64,000 nucleotides of DNA from Glaciimonas sp. (lineage in GTDB: Bacteria > Pseudomonadota > Gammaproteobacteria > Burkholderiales > Burkholderiaceae_D): NCBI GenBank assembly GCA_012927585.1, contig JABBOY010000035.1, forward strand, positions 124,001 to 188,000. The letters are read 5' to 3'. The stretch's first letter is position 1; every line of letters begins with the position of its first letter. A program made the position numbers and the translations under genes. Shown one piece after another: positions 1 to 8,007 of this stretch. Below the pieces are notes generated by a model that made no database searches, had not been told where the DNA came from, and saw only the letters and a program-made list of their open reading frames with translations.

Positions 1-96
1 CGCGCAAAATTAAGTGGCATGGCAATACCGGATTGGGTTAATACTCTGCTGCAATATGAATGCACCACCACCCCGAAAACACTGTTGTGTAAATAA
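1..96 (+). CDS. C-terminal end of an unidentified protein (partial)
   Basis: Frame 1 is open from the window edge to a TAA at 94-96 and gives the last 31 residues of a protein that starts outside the window. The tail has two cysteines (YECTTT and LLCK). It stops 24 bp before the next gene, with an AAAGGAG-like ribosome site between them, so the two may be co-transcribed. I do not recognise the family, and the fragment is too short to assign. Confidence 0.5.
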   Translation, partial: RAKLSGMAIPDWVNTLLQYECTTTPKTLLCK

Positions 97-120
97 CCGC
101 CAACAAAGGAGACACACCCC

Positions 121-594
121 ATGAAAATTACATATTCCAAAATTTTTTTAACGATAGCTTGTATAGCATTGGTTGCGCCGCAAGCGCTGGCTGCCACGAC
201 TGCACCTGCGAAATCAAGCAAAGCCAGCGTGAAACACGGCAAAGCAAAAAAACCCCTTGTAATCACTAATGCAGCAATAGACGAAGATGATCTGGAACTG
301 GATACCAAAAACGCGCTTTCAACTGAATACAATTGCGAGCTCGGCAATAAACTGACGATGTACCAGAATGCCGACGATGATAAACATATTGGTCTGGCCT
401 GGAAAAAACGCATACATCGTCTCCAGCGCATAGAGACAACTACCGGCGCGAACCGTTTTGAAAACCGCAAATATGGCTTGCTCTGGATTGGCATACCGGC
501 AAAAAGCATCTTGCTGGATACCAAGAAAGGTCAGCAACTCGCCAATGAGTGCAAGAATGCGGCCCAAATGACTGCAGAACTAACAGTGCAGTAA
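121..594 (+). CDS. small secreted protein of unknown function
   Basis: This 157-residue protein begins with a clear Sec signal peptide (hydrophobic stretch at residues 8-22, cleavage likely after ALA near 24). A short Lys/Ala/Ser-rich linker and a compact domain follow. The domain has one cysteine near its start (YNCELG) and one near its end (NEC), which could form a disulphide in the periplasm. The spacing and the GANRFE segment faintly recall MliC-type lysozyme inhibitors, but that is only an impression. A good ribosome site (AAAGGAG) precedes the ATG. Function unknown. Confidence 0.7.
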   Translation: MKITYSKIFLTIACIALVAPQALAATTAPAKSSKASVKHGKAKKPLVITNAAIDEDDLELDTKNALSTEYNCELGNKLTMYQNADDDKHIGLAWKKRIHRLQRIETTTGANRFENRKYGLLWIGIPAKSILLDTKKGQQLANECKNAAQMTAELTVQ

Positions 595-754
595 GTCTGG
601 CTTCCTCAGTTGACCATGTGCTTTTATTTTCCATATCGACATAAAGAATCCAGTTCCGCCTACAGCAAACGCAGTTTTCACGAACGTAATTGCATGAATC
701 CAGCGCTAATCCACTACAATACGTGCCTCCCGTTTCACTACATCGAAATTTCAC

Positions 755-1975
755 ATGCGTCGTCCGTCAAAAAGCTCCCCTCCCAAACTATCTACAGACA
801 GCCAGCGCTTGATTGGCTTCAGCCATGCCATCGCGCAAGCCGCTAGCCGCCTGGAAGAACGCGCCTGGGAGCGCGGCTTGGACATATTGTCCCAAAAATT
901 GTTGAAGAGTAACCATCAGGACACCATCGACGCCGCGCTCAACAATGTTTTCAAGGCCGATCTGGATGCCTACGACTCGCTGGTCGAAGCCATCGAGGCA
1001 ACCAGTGAATCCTGTGTGATAGAACAGGACGGCGTCCAGTTTGATGCGCTGCTGATTGCTGCACCCATTCTGGCATGGACCCGCTTTGCTATCCCGTCAG
1101 GGCCGATCGCGGAAGACATACGCCAAACTCTGTCGGCACAACTAAGCACACATCTACTCGCCGATGGCGCGCATTTGGTCGTTGCGCCAGCGCTGTTCTC
1201 AATTGACCAACTGCCCCACACCCACGCCGAAACCTTCGCGCTCACGCGCCGCATGGCACAAGCTGCACTGAAAAACAATGTCGTTCAATTCCCCGCCAAA
1301 GCGGCGGAAACAGTGCCTTTCCTGGCCGATATCCGCTACTTGCTGGCAACCGTTGTGGTACCGGTAGGGACACCGCTGTTTCGCTGGCAAATGTCGCAAA
1401 GCCAGCCCAATGTCATCGCCGATCAGCAGCAGGTACTGGCGCAATGGCAAGAGCAGGCCGCGCCCAGCATTGCCGGTCTGTTACCGGGTTGCGGCCTTGA
1501 ATTACTGCTGCCGGAAGCGTATTACATCGCCTGCCGTGAAGCCGACAAGCAAATCCGCCCGGCAGCGATTCGTGCCGCCCAGCATTACCTGACCCATACA
1601 CTCAATGTGGCAGCGCCTGATCTGCGCGCCATCATCGGTGGTTTCGGCGACGACAACGACACTCAACTCAGCGAATACCGAATCGGTTTTGCCATTGGCA
1701 CACAGCCGGAAATCGTCTACGGCATCATATGGCCACTCTACGGCGAGGAAGACGACAGCGACCTGTCGATCCAAGATGAGCATAAAAGACCGATCGAAAT
1801 CATCACAGATTTACTGCAAGAAGAAGGCATCACCAACATCAAACGCCACAACACGCGTTTTTCGATGGAATTTTGCGACGATTGCGGGGCCCCCCTCTTC
1901 GCCGATGACGAAGGCGAGTTAGTGCATCCAGAAATGCCGGAAGATACTCCACAGGGGAGCGAACATTTTCACTGA
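755..1975 (+). CDS. DUF2863 family protein
   Basis: The 406-residue product resembles the DUF2863 family, which I know as a conserved, uncharacterised cytoplasmic protein of betaproteobacteria. Typical features are the basic N-terminus followed by a helix with SQRLIGFSHAIAQAASRLEER, and the C-terminal CDDCGAPLFADDEGE segment, whose C-x2-C could bind a metal. No signal peptide or membrane segment is visible. It stands alone in its orientation and ends just before a bidirectional terminator shared with the convergent carboxypeptidase gene. Its role is not known; it is useful here as a lineage marker. Confidence 0.8.
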   Translation: MRRPSKSSPPKLSTDSQRLIGFSHAIAQAASRLEERAWERGLDILSQKLLKSNHQDTIDAALNNVFKADLDAYDSLVEAIEATSESCVIEQDGVQFDALLIAAPILAWTRFAIPSGPIAEDIRQTLSAQLSTHLLADGAHLVVAPALFSIDQLPHTHAETFALTRRMAQAALKNNVVQFPAKAAETVPFLADIRYLLATVVVPVGTPLFRWQMSQSQPNVIADQQQVLAQWQEQAAPSIAGLLPGCGLELLLPEAYYIACREADKQIRPAAIRAAQHYLTHTLNVAAPDLRAIIGGFGDDNDTQLSEYRIGFAIGTQPEIVYGIIWPLYGEEDDSDLSIQDEHKRPIEIITDLLQEEGITNIKRHNTRFSMEFCDDCGAPLFADDEGELVHPEMPEDTPQGSEHFH

Positions 1976-2034
1976 ACAGTGAATCCAAAACTACATAAAT
2001 ACTAGCAAAAGTATTTTTAACATCGCAAGGAAAT

Positions 2035-2074
2035 AAAGCGGGAATGCTATCTTTTTACAGCATACTCCCGCTTT
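2035..2074. terminator. bidirectional rho-independent terminator
   Basis: A 9-bp perfect stem (AAAGCGGGA at 2035-2043 with TCCCGCTTT at 2066-2074) closes a loop, with A-rich and T-rich flanks. It lies between two convergent genes and can stop transcription from both sides. Confidence 0.75.
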
Positions 2075-2094
2075 CTATTAATACATCATCATTT

Positions 2095-3243
2095 TCACGC
2101 ACCGCTCATTGGGAACTGCATTTGTTTGATAGATTGCAGCATCGGCTGTAACACTGCCGCACCCAGGCGCCTGCTGCGCGCACCGTTCCAGCCTAGTTCG
2201 GGGTCTGGCAAATTAGCGTTATCCTTGAACGGCAACTCCAGAGTCAAAGACAAGCACTTTAAATGATGACCCACATATTTTGACGCCAGGGTCAACATAT
2301 CAGCTTGATATTTACCAGGGAGATAGCCGACCTTATTCTGAAAATCAGGGTTAGCCAGCCGAAAAGCATCAATAAACGCCTGCTGCTCTGCTAGTTGCTC
2401 CGCAGTGAATCCCTCCAGCATTTCGCTGCCGGCCACAAATACATACGGCAATTCTTCATCACCATGCACATCCAGGAACAGGTCACATCCGACTGCATGG
2501 ATCTTCTCGCGCACCACGTACACTTCCGGGCTGCGCGCCAGCGATGGTGTCACCCATTCGCGATTCAGGTTGGCGCCTGCGGCATTAGTGCGCAAATTAC
2601 CCAGAACAGCACCGTCTGGATTCATATTTGGCACCACGTACAACACCGCATCTGCCAACAAGCACCGCGCCAGCGAATTGGCTGGGTCCAGCAGCGCATC
2701 CAGCATGCCCTCAACAAACCATTCCGCCATCGTTTCACCCGGATGCTGGCGCGCGATTACCCAGATTTTTTTGGAAGCGACAGGATTTCCCACCACCACC
2801 AGATCCATCTCGCGTCCCTGAATCGTGCGACCTAACGACTCCAATCGCACCAGTGGCGCAGAGGCGATTCGCCCCAGCAAGGACAAATGGCGCTCCCAAG
2901 AATACGGCTCGAAGTAGGCGTAATACACGACATCGGAAGTCGGCGTATGCAACACCGTCATCACCTCGCCGTCAAACGTGGTAGGCACCCTAAACCAGTG
3001 CTCCCGATCAACACTCGCTACCGCCTGATAATCTTTCCAGCCATCTGGATACGTAGCCTTTCCTGCATTCAAAAAGCGCATCGTGCAAGGCCTGTCGCGC
3101 GCACCCTGCAGGCGAAAATAAAACCATTGGGTAAACTCAGCGCTGGAATCCTTGCGTAAATTCAAAACAATATTTTGAGGATCATCAGCGCGCACCACCT
3201 CAATCGCACCAGCGTCAAATTGTTGACTGATTGTTATCGACAT
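2095..3243 (-). CDS. M14 family zinc carboxypeptidase (cytosolic carboxypeptidase-like)
   Basis: The protein (382 residues from the ATG at 3243) has an N-terminal beta-rich domain typical of cytosolic carboxypeptidase-like M14 enzymes. The peptidase domain follows, with the zinc motif HPGET (H-x2-E, in ARQHPGETMAEW), the substrate-binding stretch NMNPDGAVLGNLRTN, the third zinc histidine in LFLDVHGDEE, and a catalytic glutamate candidate in LTLELPF. No signal peptide is visible, so it is probably cytoplasmic. A TTG six codons upstream is also open, but the ATG gives the usual MSITI-type start. It probably trims C-terminal residues of peptides; the physiological substrate is unknown. Confidence 0.85.
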   Translation of the reverse strand: MSITISQQFDAGAIEVVRADDPQNIVLNLRKDSSAEFTQWFYFRLQGARDRPCTMRFLNAGKATYPDGWKDYQAVASVDREHWFRVPTTFDGEVMTVLHTPTSDVVYYAYFEPYSWERHLSLLGRIASAPLVRLESLGRTIQGREMDLVVVGNPVASKKIWVIARQHPGETMAEWFVEGMLDALLDPANSLARCLLADAVLYVVPNMNPDGAVLGNLRTNAAGANLNREWVTPSLARSPEVYVVREKIHAVGCDLFLDVHGDEELPYVFVAGSEMLEGFTAEQLAEQQAFIDAFRLANPDFQNKVGYLPGKYQADMLTLASKYVGHHLKCLSLTLELPFKDNANLPDPELGWNGARSRRLGAAVLQPMLQSIKQMQFPMSGA

Positions 3244-3410
3244 AAGTAATTTTTTACCCAAACAGACTCGCGCAAACAGGCCAGACGCTATGTCGGGACA
3301 ACCTTATTGGAAATGTAGAAAGTGCCATTGTGCGTCTGGAAATCCGTTTCGTATAGCTAATCACAGTAAATTTTACACACCCAAAACAGCTAAACTTTAG
3401 CGCCCTCAGC

Positions 3411-3416
3411 TATAAT
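3411..3416 (+). promoter_or_regulatory. -10 element of the tRNA-Pro promoter
   Basis: A perfect TATAAT lies 12 bp before the first base of the mature tRNA, so transcription would begin only a few bases upstream of it. No good -35 match is visible at 16-18 bp. Confidence 0.55.
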
Positions 3417-3427
3417 CGCAAGTTAGT

Positions 3428-3504
3428 CGGGGCGTAGCGCAGCCTGGTAGCGTACTTGCATGGGGTGCAAGGGGTCAGAAGTTCGAATCTTCTCGTCCCG
3501 ACCA
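3428..3504 (+). tRNA. tRNA-Pro (anticodon GGG)
   Basis: The 77-nt sequence folds into a full cloverleaf. The 7-bp acceptor stem pairs CGGGGCG with CGTCCCG, the D arm contains AGCCTGGTAGC, the anticodon stem CTTGC/GCAAG encloses loop ATGGGGT (anticodon GGG), and the T arm contains GTTCGAATC. CCA is encoded. It closely resembles other bacterial proline-GGG tRNAs. A hairpin terminator follows. Confidence 0.95.
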
Positions 3505-3516
3505 ATAAAAATAAGG

Positions 3517-3556
3517 CTGGCAGTGATAGCAGTCACTAACCAGACTTTCTTTTTGT
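3517..3556 (+). terminator. terminator after tRNA-Pro
   Basis: The arms CTGG-CAGTGA and TCACT-AA-CCAG form an imperfect hairpin followed by CTTTCTTTTTG. It sits 12 bp after the tRNA and should end its transcript. Confidence 0.6.
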
Positions 3557-3695
3557 GGAATTTGGTGACACCTTTGCGGAAGTCACAGATTAGGCATCGG
3601 CGCTCATTTCACGGGCGATCACGCTCTTAGTCTAAACTAAGTCGGTGCCTCATCAATGACCGCGGTTGGCACTAAGATCGCCGCATCGAAGCGCT

Positions 3696-4118
3696 TCAAG
3701 AGTTATACCTTTCAATCCCAAGCTGATTCGCGATCCCACACAACTGGGTATCCGAACTCGCCAAAGGCACATTTTCCAGCATCGCTAATCCAAGGTACAC
3801 AGCGCGCTCAGTGCTTAATCCATTCTGTCGTGTCAAATCCAGTGTCGTTCGCAACAACTGCGGCCCGGGTATCAACCGTTCGTTAATCGGCAACGGCCCC
3901 ATCAAGCGCAAGAAATGCTCGGATTCGACTTGGGATATCAAGTTGTTCTGCTCAGACTTGGAAATAACGTTCGTCATGTCTATCCACCACGACGACGGCA
4001 CCCACGCCTCATTCGTGAACAAACTCGTCAACACTCGCTCGGCATACGTTTGATCCTCTAAAACTCCATCTCGCAGTAACCAACGCATCGACACGGTGTA
4101 ATCCAGTACGAATCTCAT
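3696..4118 (-). CDS. PIN-domain toxin (VapC-like), degenerate active site
   Basis: The 140-residue protein has the size and pattern of a VapC-type PIN ribonuclease, the toxin of type II toxin-antitoxin pairs, which cleaves RNA with an acidic metal-binding centre. D6 (FVLDYTV) and D123 (ASSDTQL) match conserved acids. The usual glutamate near position 47 is an aspartate (WWIDMTNV), and the usual aspartate of the LSxYDAxYL motif is R105 (LSTERAVYL). Activity may therefore be reduced or lost. Its ATG overlaps the antitoxin stop by one base (TGATG), so the pair is translationally coupled. Confidence 0.8.
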   Translation of the reverse strand: MRFVLDYTVSMRWLLRDGVLEDQTYAERVLTSLFTNEAWVPSSWWIDMTNVISKSEQNNLISQVESEHFLRLMGPLPINERLIPGPQLLRTTLDLTRQNGLSTERAVYLGLAMLENVPLASSDTQLCGIANQLGIERYNS

Positions 4119-4351
4119 CAACGTCCTTTCTCGATCAAACCCATGGTTTGCATGTCGGATGCCGGCCGAGCCGCAAACACCTGCATCGCCGCAATGGCTT
4201 GTGCCAGATCGTTCGATTCATCCTTCGGAATCGGGCAAAGCATGGCCACAGCTCGGCCCCGGTTGGTAATCACGAAAGATTGCCCATTTTCGACCTCCCG
4301 CAACAGTTCAGGCAGCCGGGTTTTAGCATCGTATGAGCCAATTTCTAACAT
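4118..4351 (-). CDS. Phd/YefM-family antitoxin
   Basis: This 77-residue protein matches the prevent-host-death antitoxin fold. It has an N-terminal DNA-binding part with the typical DAKTRLPELLREVENGQSFV and the beta strand VITNRGRAVAMLCP, then a flexible C-terminal tail expected to wrap the toxin. GGAG lies 5 bp before the ATG. As in related pairs it probably represses its own promoter; an inverted repeat at 4386-4404 just upstream is a candidate operator. The toxin gene overlaps its stop codon. Confidence 0.85.
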   Translation of the reverse strand: MLEIGSYDAKTRLPELLREVENGQSFVITNRGRAVAMLCPIPKDESNDLAQAIAAMQVFAARPASDMQTMGLIEKGR

Positions 4352-4385
4352 GGCAACTCCAATAACACAAAAGCAAGCATTATAG

Positions 4386-4404
4386 ACCAGTTTAATAGAC
4401 TGGT
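4386..4404. promoter_or_regulatory. inverted repeat, candidate antitoxin operator
   Basis: ACCAGT and ACTGGT flank a 7-bp spacer, 35 bp upstream of the antitoxin ATG. A TATAAT-like element on the minus strand overlaps one edge, and an extended -10 on the plus strand (TGCTATAAT, 4414-4422) lies on the other side. The position suits autoregulation, but binding is inferred. Confidence 0.45.
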
Positions 4405-4611
4405 TTTTTAATGTGCTATAATGACAACATTGCTATGGGAAAATTTGCTTGCCGAGCAAGAAAACAGCTTTAAAACTGCTCATTTCCCACCAGTCCTTGC
4501 TTCAAGGCATTCGGCCGCAAACCAAGGCAAAAGCCGACTGCATTCGCTTCGCTCGTCACCATCCACACATTTCACCCCATTTCTTGTTGTCTTTTTATGT
4601 AGGAGTGCGCC

Positions 4612-4941
4612 ATGCCTGACCATCATGCTTTTCCAGACAAACCAGGATTTAACCTCATCGGCAAACCCTGCTTATTCCCGCTTGGGCACGTTGTCGCCAC
4701 ACCGGGTGCACTTGATTTGCTCGACCGCGCCGGCAACAATGCAAGCGACTTGCTGGCAAGGCATCAGCGGGGTGACTGGGGAGATATGTGCGGTTCTAAC
4801 GCCGCCGAAAATACGCATTCCGTACAAACCGGTAACCGACTGCTTTCCGCCTATACCTTATGTGCCGCCCAAGAACGTATTTGGATCATCACCGAATACG
4901 ACCGCAGCGTCACCACCTTGCTGTTGCCCACGAAGTATTGA
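4612..4941 (+). CDS. conserved protein of mobile elements, function unknown
   Basis: The 109-residue protein has the pattern LGHVVATPGALDLLDRAG, HQRGDWGDM, GNRLLSAYTL and WIITEYDRSVTTLLLP. I recognise this as a family common on plasmids and integrative elements of proteobacteria, often mislabelled as a restriction-modification subunit although it contains no such domain. AGGAG precedes the ATG at 7 bp. The ~190 bp upstream carries no convincing gene despite an open frame. It supports the view that this stretch was brought in by a mobile element. Biochemical role unknown. Confidence 0.7.
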   Translation: MPDHHAFPDKPGFNLIGKPCLFPLGHVVATPGALDLLDRAGNNASDLLARHQRGDWGDMCGSNAAENTHSVQTGNRLLSAYTLCAAQERIWIITEYDRSVTTLLLPTKY

Positions 4942-4972
4942 ACGTGCAACCCACGTTTTTACAGCAGCGTCT

Positions 4973-5585
4973 TTATCCAACGCTGCGGCTTGGTATCAAG
5001 GCAGGGGTACCAGCACCTGCGCAGGTTGGTTTACAGTAACGATGAACGGTAACGCGATCAATACTGAAATGTCGGGCTAACGCACTTCGATTCTCCCCAG
5101 CTTGATACCGCGGAATCAACTCCACCTGCTGCACCGCTGACAGTTTGGGTACGGCCAGCATATTTTCCCTCGGTTCGCGCACGTGCAATACCTTCCTGCT
5201 GCCGTTCCTTCCTGATTCCATTCTCGAATTCGGCGAACGCTGCAAACATAGTCAGCGCCAGCTTACCGGCGGGTGTGTGCGTATCAAACCCTTGCATGAG
5301 GATGACAAGCCGAATCTCACGCTTACTGAGCGCGTTTATGGTTTGCAGCACATCGATTGTGCTGCGCCCCAGCCTGTCAAGGGCATAAACGACCAGCGGA
5401 TCACCTTTGCGGAGGTAGGTTGCGCAAGCTGCCCAACCCGGCCGGCTATCGGCCGCTGTTGTTCCACTAACGGCTTCATCAGTGTATTCGTCATCAATCG
5501 ACCAGCCTGCGCTGGCAATTGCCTGGCGTTGGTTTGCAACGGTCTGTTGCGTTGTGGAAACACGCAAATAGCTAATGTTGCTCAT
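4973..5585 (-). pseudogene. serine recombinase (resolvase/invertase family), frameshifted
   Basis: From the ATG at 5585 the first ~145 residues form a good resolvase catalytic domain: YLRVST with the nucleophilic serine, the VYALDRLGRST motif, and MFAAFAEFENGIRKERQQEGI. After GKYAGR the frame breaks near 5150. The missing part, PKLSAVQQVELIPRY and the helix-turn-helix end SALARHFSIDRVTVHRYC, continues in another frame to about 4973. Loss of two bases between CGT and CCC explains this simply. The protein read in the first frame lacks its DNA-binding domain, so it is probably inactive. A res-like repeat lies directly upstream. Confidence 0.8.
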
Positions 5586-5609
5586 ATATCTTAGTAGTAA
5601 GCCATTGAT

Positions 5610-5665
5610 TTGTTGCAATAGGGTGTTTTTCCTATTATGCAACAAAGATGCTTATTATGCAACAT
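5610..5665. repeat. res-like inverted repeat plus extra half site upstream of the recombinase
   Basis: TTGTTGCAATAGG (5610-5622) and CCTATTATGCAACAA (5631-5645) form a near-perfect inverted repeat, and a further copy CTTATTATGCAACAT lies at 5651-5665. Resolvase crossover and accessory sites have this layout and usually lie just upstream of the recombinase gene, as here. Function is inferred. Confidence 0.5.
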
Positions 5666-5675
5666 ATTTCGCAAC

Positions 5676-6025
5676 GGCTTTCCCTGCCGCGCTGGGTATT
5701 GCGTTGGGGTAAACTCAAATGCAACACCGAATACAGTATGAACATTCGAACTAGACACAGTGCCGCATTTCGACGCCATTCACTGCCCACCAATTAAAAA
5801 CGATTGACGTGGTGCTCGTGAACAGAACCACCTGCTAAGCCACATTTCGCCTCAACTCAGCGACGACGGCAGGCGACGAGCCTGTACCAACCAAAATGGA
5901 AGCCAATTGTTACGTTTAATTTGCATGAGTGGAATAACCCAAGGAGTGTTTGATGGCGTAGTAGTTGATTAACGTGAAAATATCTCTACTGCTGCTTTGG
6001 CCGCCTTCGTTTTCGAGGGAGTGCG
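5676..6025. other. intergenic stretch without recognisable features
   Basis: Neither strand shows a convincing gene, RNA or terminal inverted repeat here. The last bases (GGGAG at 6017-6021) serve as ribosome site for the next gene. Confidence 0.4.
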
Positions 6026-6448
6026 ATGATAAACTATACCCATTCATTTACGAAAGGTGCGACGATGGAAGAAGGATTCAAAGCCAAGCTCAAAAAGTTG
6101 ATTTCGTTGGATGCAGAATTTTGGGTTGCAGAAAGGCAGCGTCCAAATACCACTCACTTAGGTAGTTTGGAAGATAGTCTGGTGGTTATCGATATTCTGT
6201 ATAGTGAAAGCCTGATTTTGCCAAAAGTAGCGCAGTTGTTAGATACGTTCACAAAGGACGAGATTATTCGCTTGCAAGCGCTCTTTTGGTATGGCCGCGG
6301 CGATCCGATCGGTGACGAGAAGACATTCCCTCCATTCCTTCAATACGCACAACGCGCGTACCACGACCAATCAAGGGTCGCTTTGTTAGGCAAAGAATTT
6401 TCCAAATACCTGACATCGGCATTTGAACGGCTCGGCCAATCGCTGTAA
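6026..6448 (+). CDS. DUF3775-like protein
   Basis: The 140-residue protein is soluble and mostly helical. The segment LPKVAQLLDTFTKDEIIRLQALFWYGRGD resembles the core of DUF3775, whose hallmark is an aliphatic helix followed by a W/Y-G-R-G-D turn; this family is uncharacterised. GGGAG lies 4 bp before the chosen ATG; a second ATG at 6065 is possible. It precedes decayed sequence and the methyltransferase operon, with no evident functional link. Confidence 0.6.
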   Translation: MINYTHSFTKGATMEEGFKAKLKKLISLDAEFWVAERQRPNTTHLGSLEDSLVVIDILYSESLILPKVAQLLDTFTKDEIIRLQALFWYGRGDPIGDEKTFPPFLQYAQRAYHDQSRVALLGKEFSKYLTSAFERLGQSL

Positions 6449-6798
6449 TTTTTGATGATGCTCAACTATTCGAACCTAGCACACCGTCTGAACGGTCCGC
6501 TGTCGCGAGGGTTAGCTGCCATTTGTACGCGACATCTTAAAAAGAAGGTCTCGTAATATTTCGATGAGCGATTTGGCAATAACCGTTTGCAGTAACGCTT
6601 TAATCAATATTGCGAGAATTGATCCGCCCCGCAGATATGGTCGAAAAACATATTTTCCAAAGCGAATCGGCAAAAATAATGAACAAGTCGGGACGTCATT
6701 CATCGTCTGCTGGATAAAGATGGCGCATCGATTACGCTGATAACAGAATGCGACGGGGAACTTGGTCAGAACGCTCTTCCTTTGCTAGATACGCCTAA
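6449..6798 (+). other. possible decayed gene fragments upstream of the methyltransferase
   Basis: No intact gene is visible. Short open pieces follow each other in different plus-strand frames: 6455-6556 (33 codons from ATG), about 6551-6740, and a piece ending in RLLDKDGA...LPLLDTPK whose TGA at 6800-6802 overlaps the methyltransferase ATG. That last overlap has the same form as the junctions inside the downstream operon. The stretch may be the remains of a gene that once headed it. This is a weak inference. Confidence 0.3.
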
Positions 6799-8007
6799 AT
6801 GACAAAGAAAAAACAGAAACTCCGCTTTGCTAGCCTTTTTTCCGGATGCGGCGGCCTTGACCTTGGATTTCTGCAAGCCGGGTTCGAGTGCGTTGCCGCA
6901 TTCGACAATGACAGGGACGCTATCGCGGCGTATAAAAAGAACATAGGACTACACATACATGAGACTGATTTAAAAACTGCGGAGCCAAACCATATTTCGG
7001 AACTGATTTCTAGTGCAGATGTACTAGTTGCCGGGCCACCGTGCCAAGGTTTCTCTACCGCTGGCAAGAATGATCCCAATGACTCTCGGAACTCTCTGCT
7101 CTTAAAGGTTGCTGAGATAGTGGATTTTGCACGACCGGCTGTAGTGATCATTGAAAACGTTCGTGGCTTGGTGAGTCCGCGATTTAAATCGTATTGGAAT
7201 CTGCTACTGTCAACTTTAGCAGAAAGCGGATACAACGTTTCATATAGATTAGTTGAAGCCACTGAGTTTGGACTTCCCCAGACACGCAGAAGAATAATAC
7301 TAGCTGGGGTCTTGGCACCCGTTCCGCTTTCCTTAAATTTCCCAAGCGTAAAAAAGAATACCCTTCGAGATGTACTCGCCAACATAAAAGAATGCAACCA
7401 GCACAGCACACGTTCGCTAACTCCAACCGGCGATGCATTTAATATAGCAGCTCACATTGGACCTGGATGCAAGCTTTCTAATGTGCGGGGGGGGCAGCTA
7501 TCGGTGCACACATGGGACATCCCTAATGTCTTTGGCAAAACAACTAAGCAAGAACGTGAATTACTAGAGAGGCTGATTTCCTTACGCCGGAAAATTCGCC
7601 GACGCAAAACCGGAGACGCAGATCCCGTTTCGCTGCCAGATCTGTCGGAATCAATGGGATATTCTGTAATTGAGATTTTGGAGCGTCTAATAGTGAAAGG
7701 TTACATTCGAAAACTAGGAGAGTACTACGATTTAACGCACGCTTTTAATGGCAAATTTCGTCGCCTTCAGTGGAAAGAGCCAGCGCCAACGGTAGACACA
7801 CGTTTTGGACAGCCACGGTATTTTTTACATCCAGACGAGAATCGCGGATTTACTATTAGAGAGGCTGCACGCATTCAGGGGTTTCCGGATGATTTCTGCT
7901 TTGAAGGCTCAGGTAATGCAGCATATCGTCTTATCGGTAATGCTGTACCGCCCCCTATGGCGAAATCAATAGCGGAAATCGTTAGAACACATTTAGTGGG
8001 AATTTGA
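6799..8007 (+). CDS. DNA (cytosine-5)-methyltransferase
   Basis: The 402-residue enzyme carries the ordered C5-methyltransferase motifs: I (LFSGCGGLDLGF, residues 13-24, cofactor binding), IV (GPPCQGFS with catalytic C82), VI (IIENVRG, E119), VIII (PQTRRR), a variable target-recognition region at roughly residues 190-330, and motifs IX-X near the C-terminus (REAARIQGFPDDF, RLIGNAVPPPMAK). It methylates a specific DNA site that I cannot predict. The next gene starts directly after its stop, and no restriction endonuclease is recognisable beside it. It could protect self DNA from the downstream proteins or be a separate passenger. Confidence 0.93.
   Translation: MTKKKQKLRFASLFSGCGGLDLGFLQAGFECVAAFDNDRDAIAAYKKNIGLHIHETDLKTAEPNHISELISSADVLVAGPPCQGFSTAGKNDPNDSRNSLLLKVAEIVDFARPAVVIIENVRGLVSPRFKSYWNLLLSTLAESGYNVSYRLVEATEFGLPQTRRRIILAGVLAPVPLSLNFPSVKKNTLRDVLANIKECNQHSTRSLTPTGDAFNIAAHIGPGCKLSNVRGGQLSVHTWDIPNVFGKTTKQERELLERLISLRRKIRRRKTGDADPVSLPDLSESMGYSVIEILERLIVKGYIRKLGEYYDLTHAFNGKFRRLQWKEPAPTVDTRFGQPRYFLHPDENRGFTIREAARIQGFPDDFCFEGSGNAAYRLIGNAVPPPMAKSIAEIVRTHLVGI

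Noticed and set aside
4421-5080. 219-codon open frame on the plus strand
   Set aside because: It overlaps the better-supported gene at 4612-4941 and the recombinase pseudogene, and its translation has no recognisable domain.
6799-8007. complete restriction-modification system
   Set aside because: No gene beside the methyltransferase shows an endonuclease motif; calling it restriction-modification would be unsupported.
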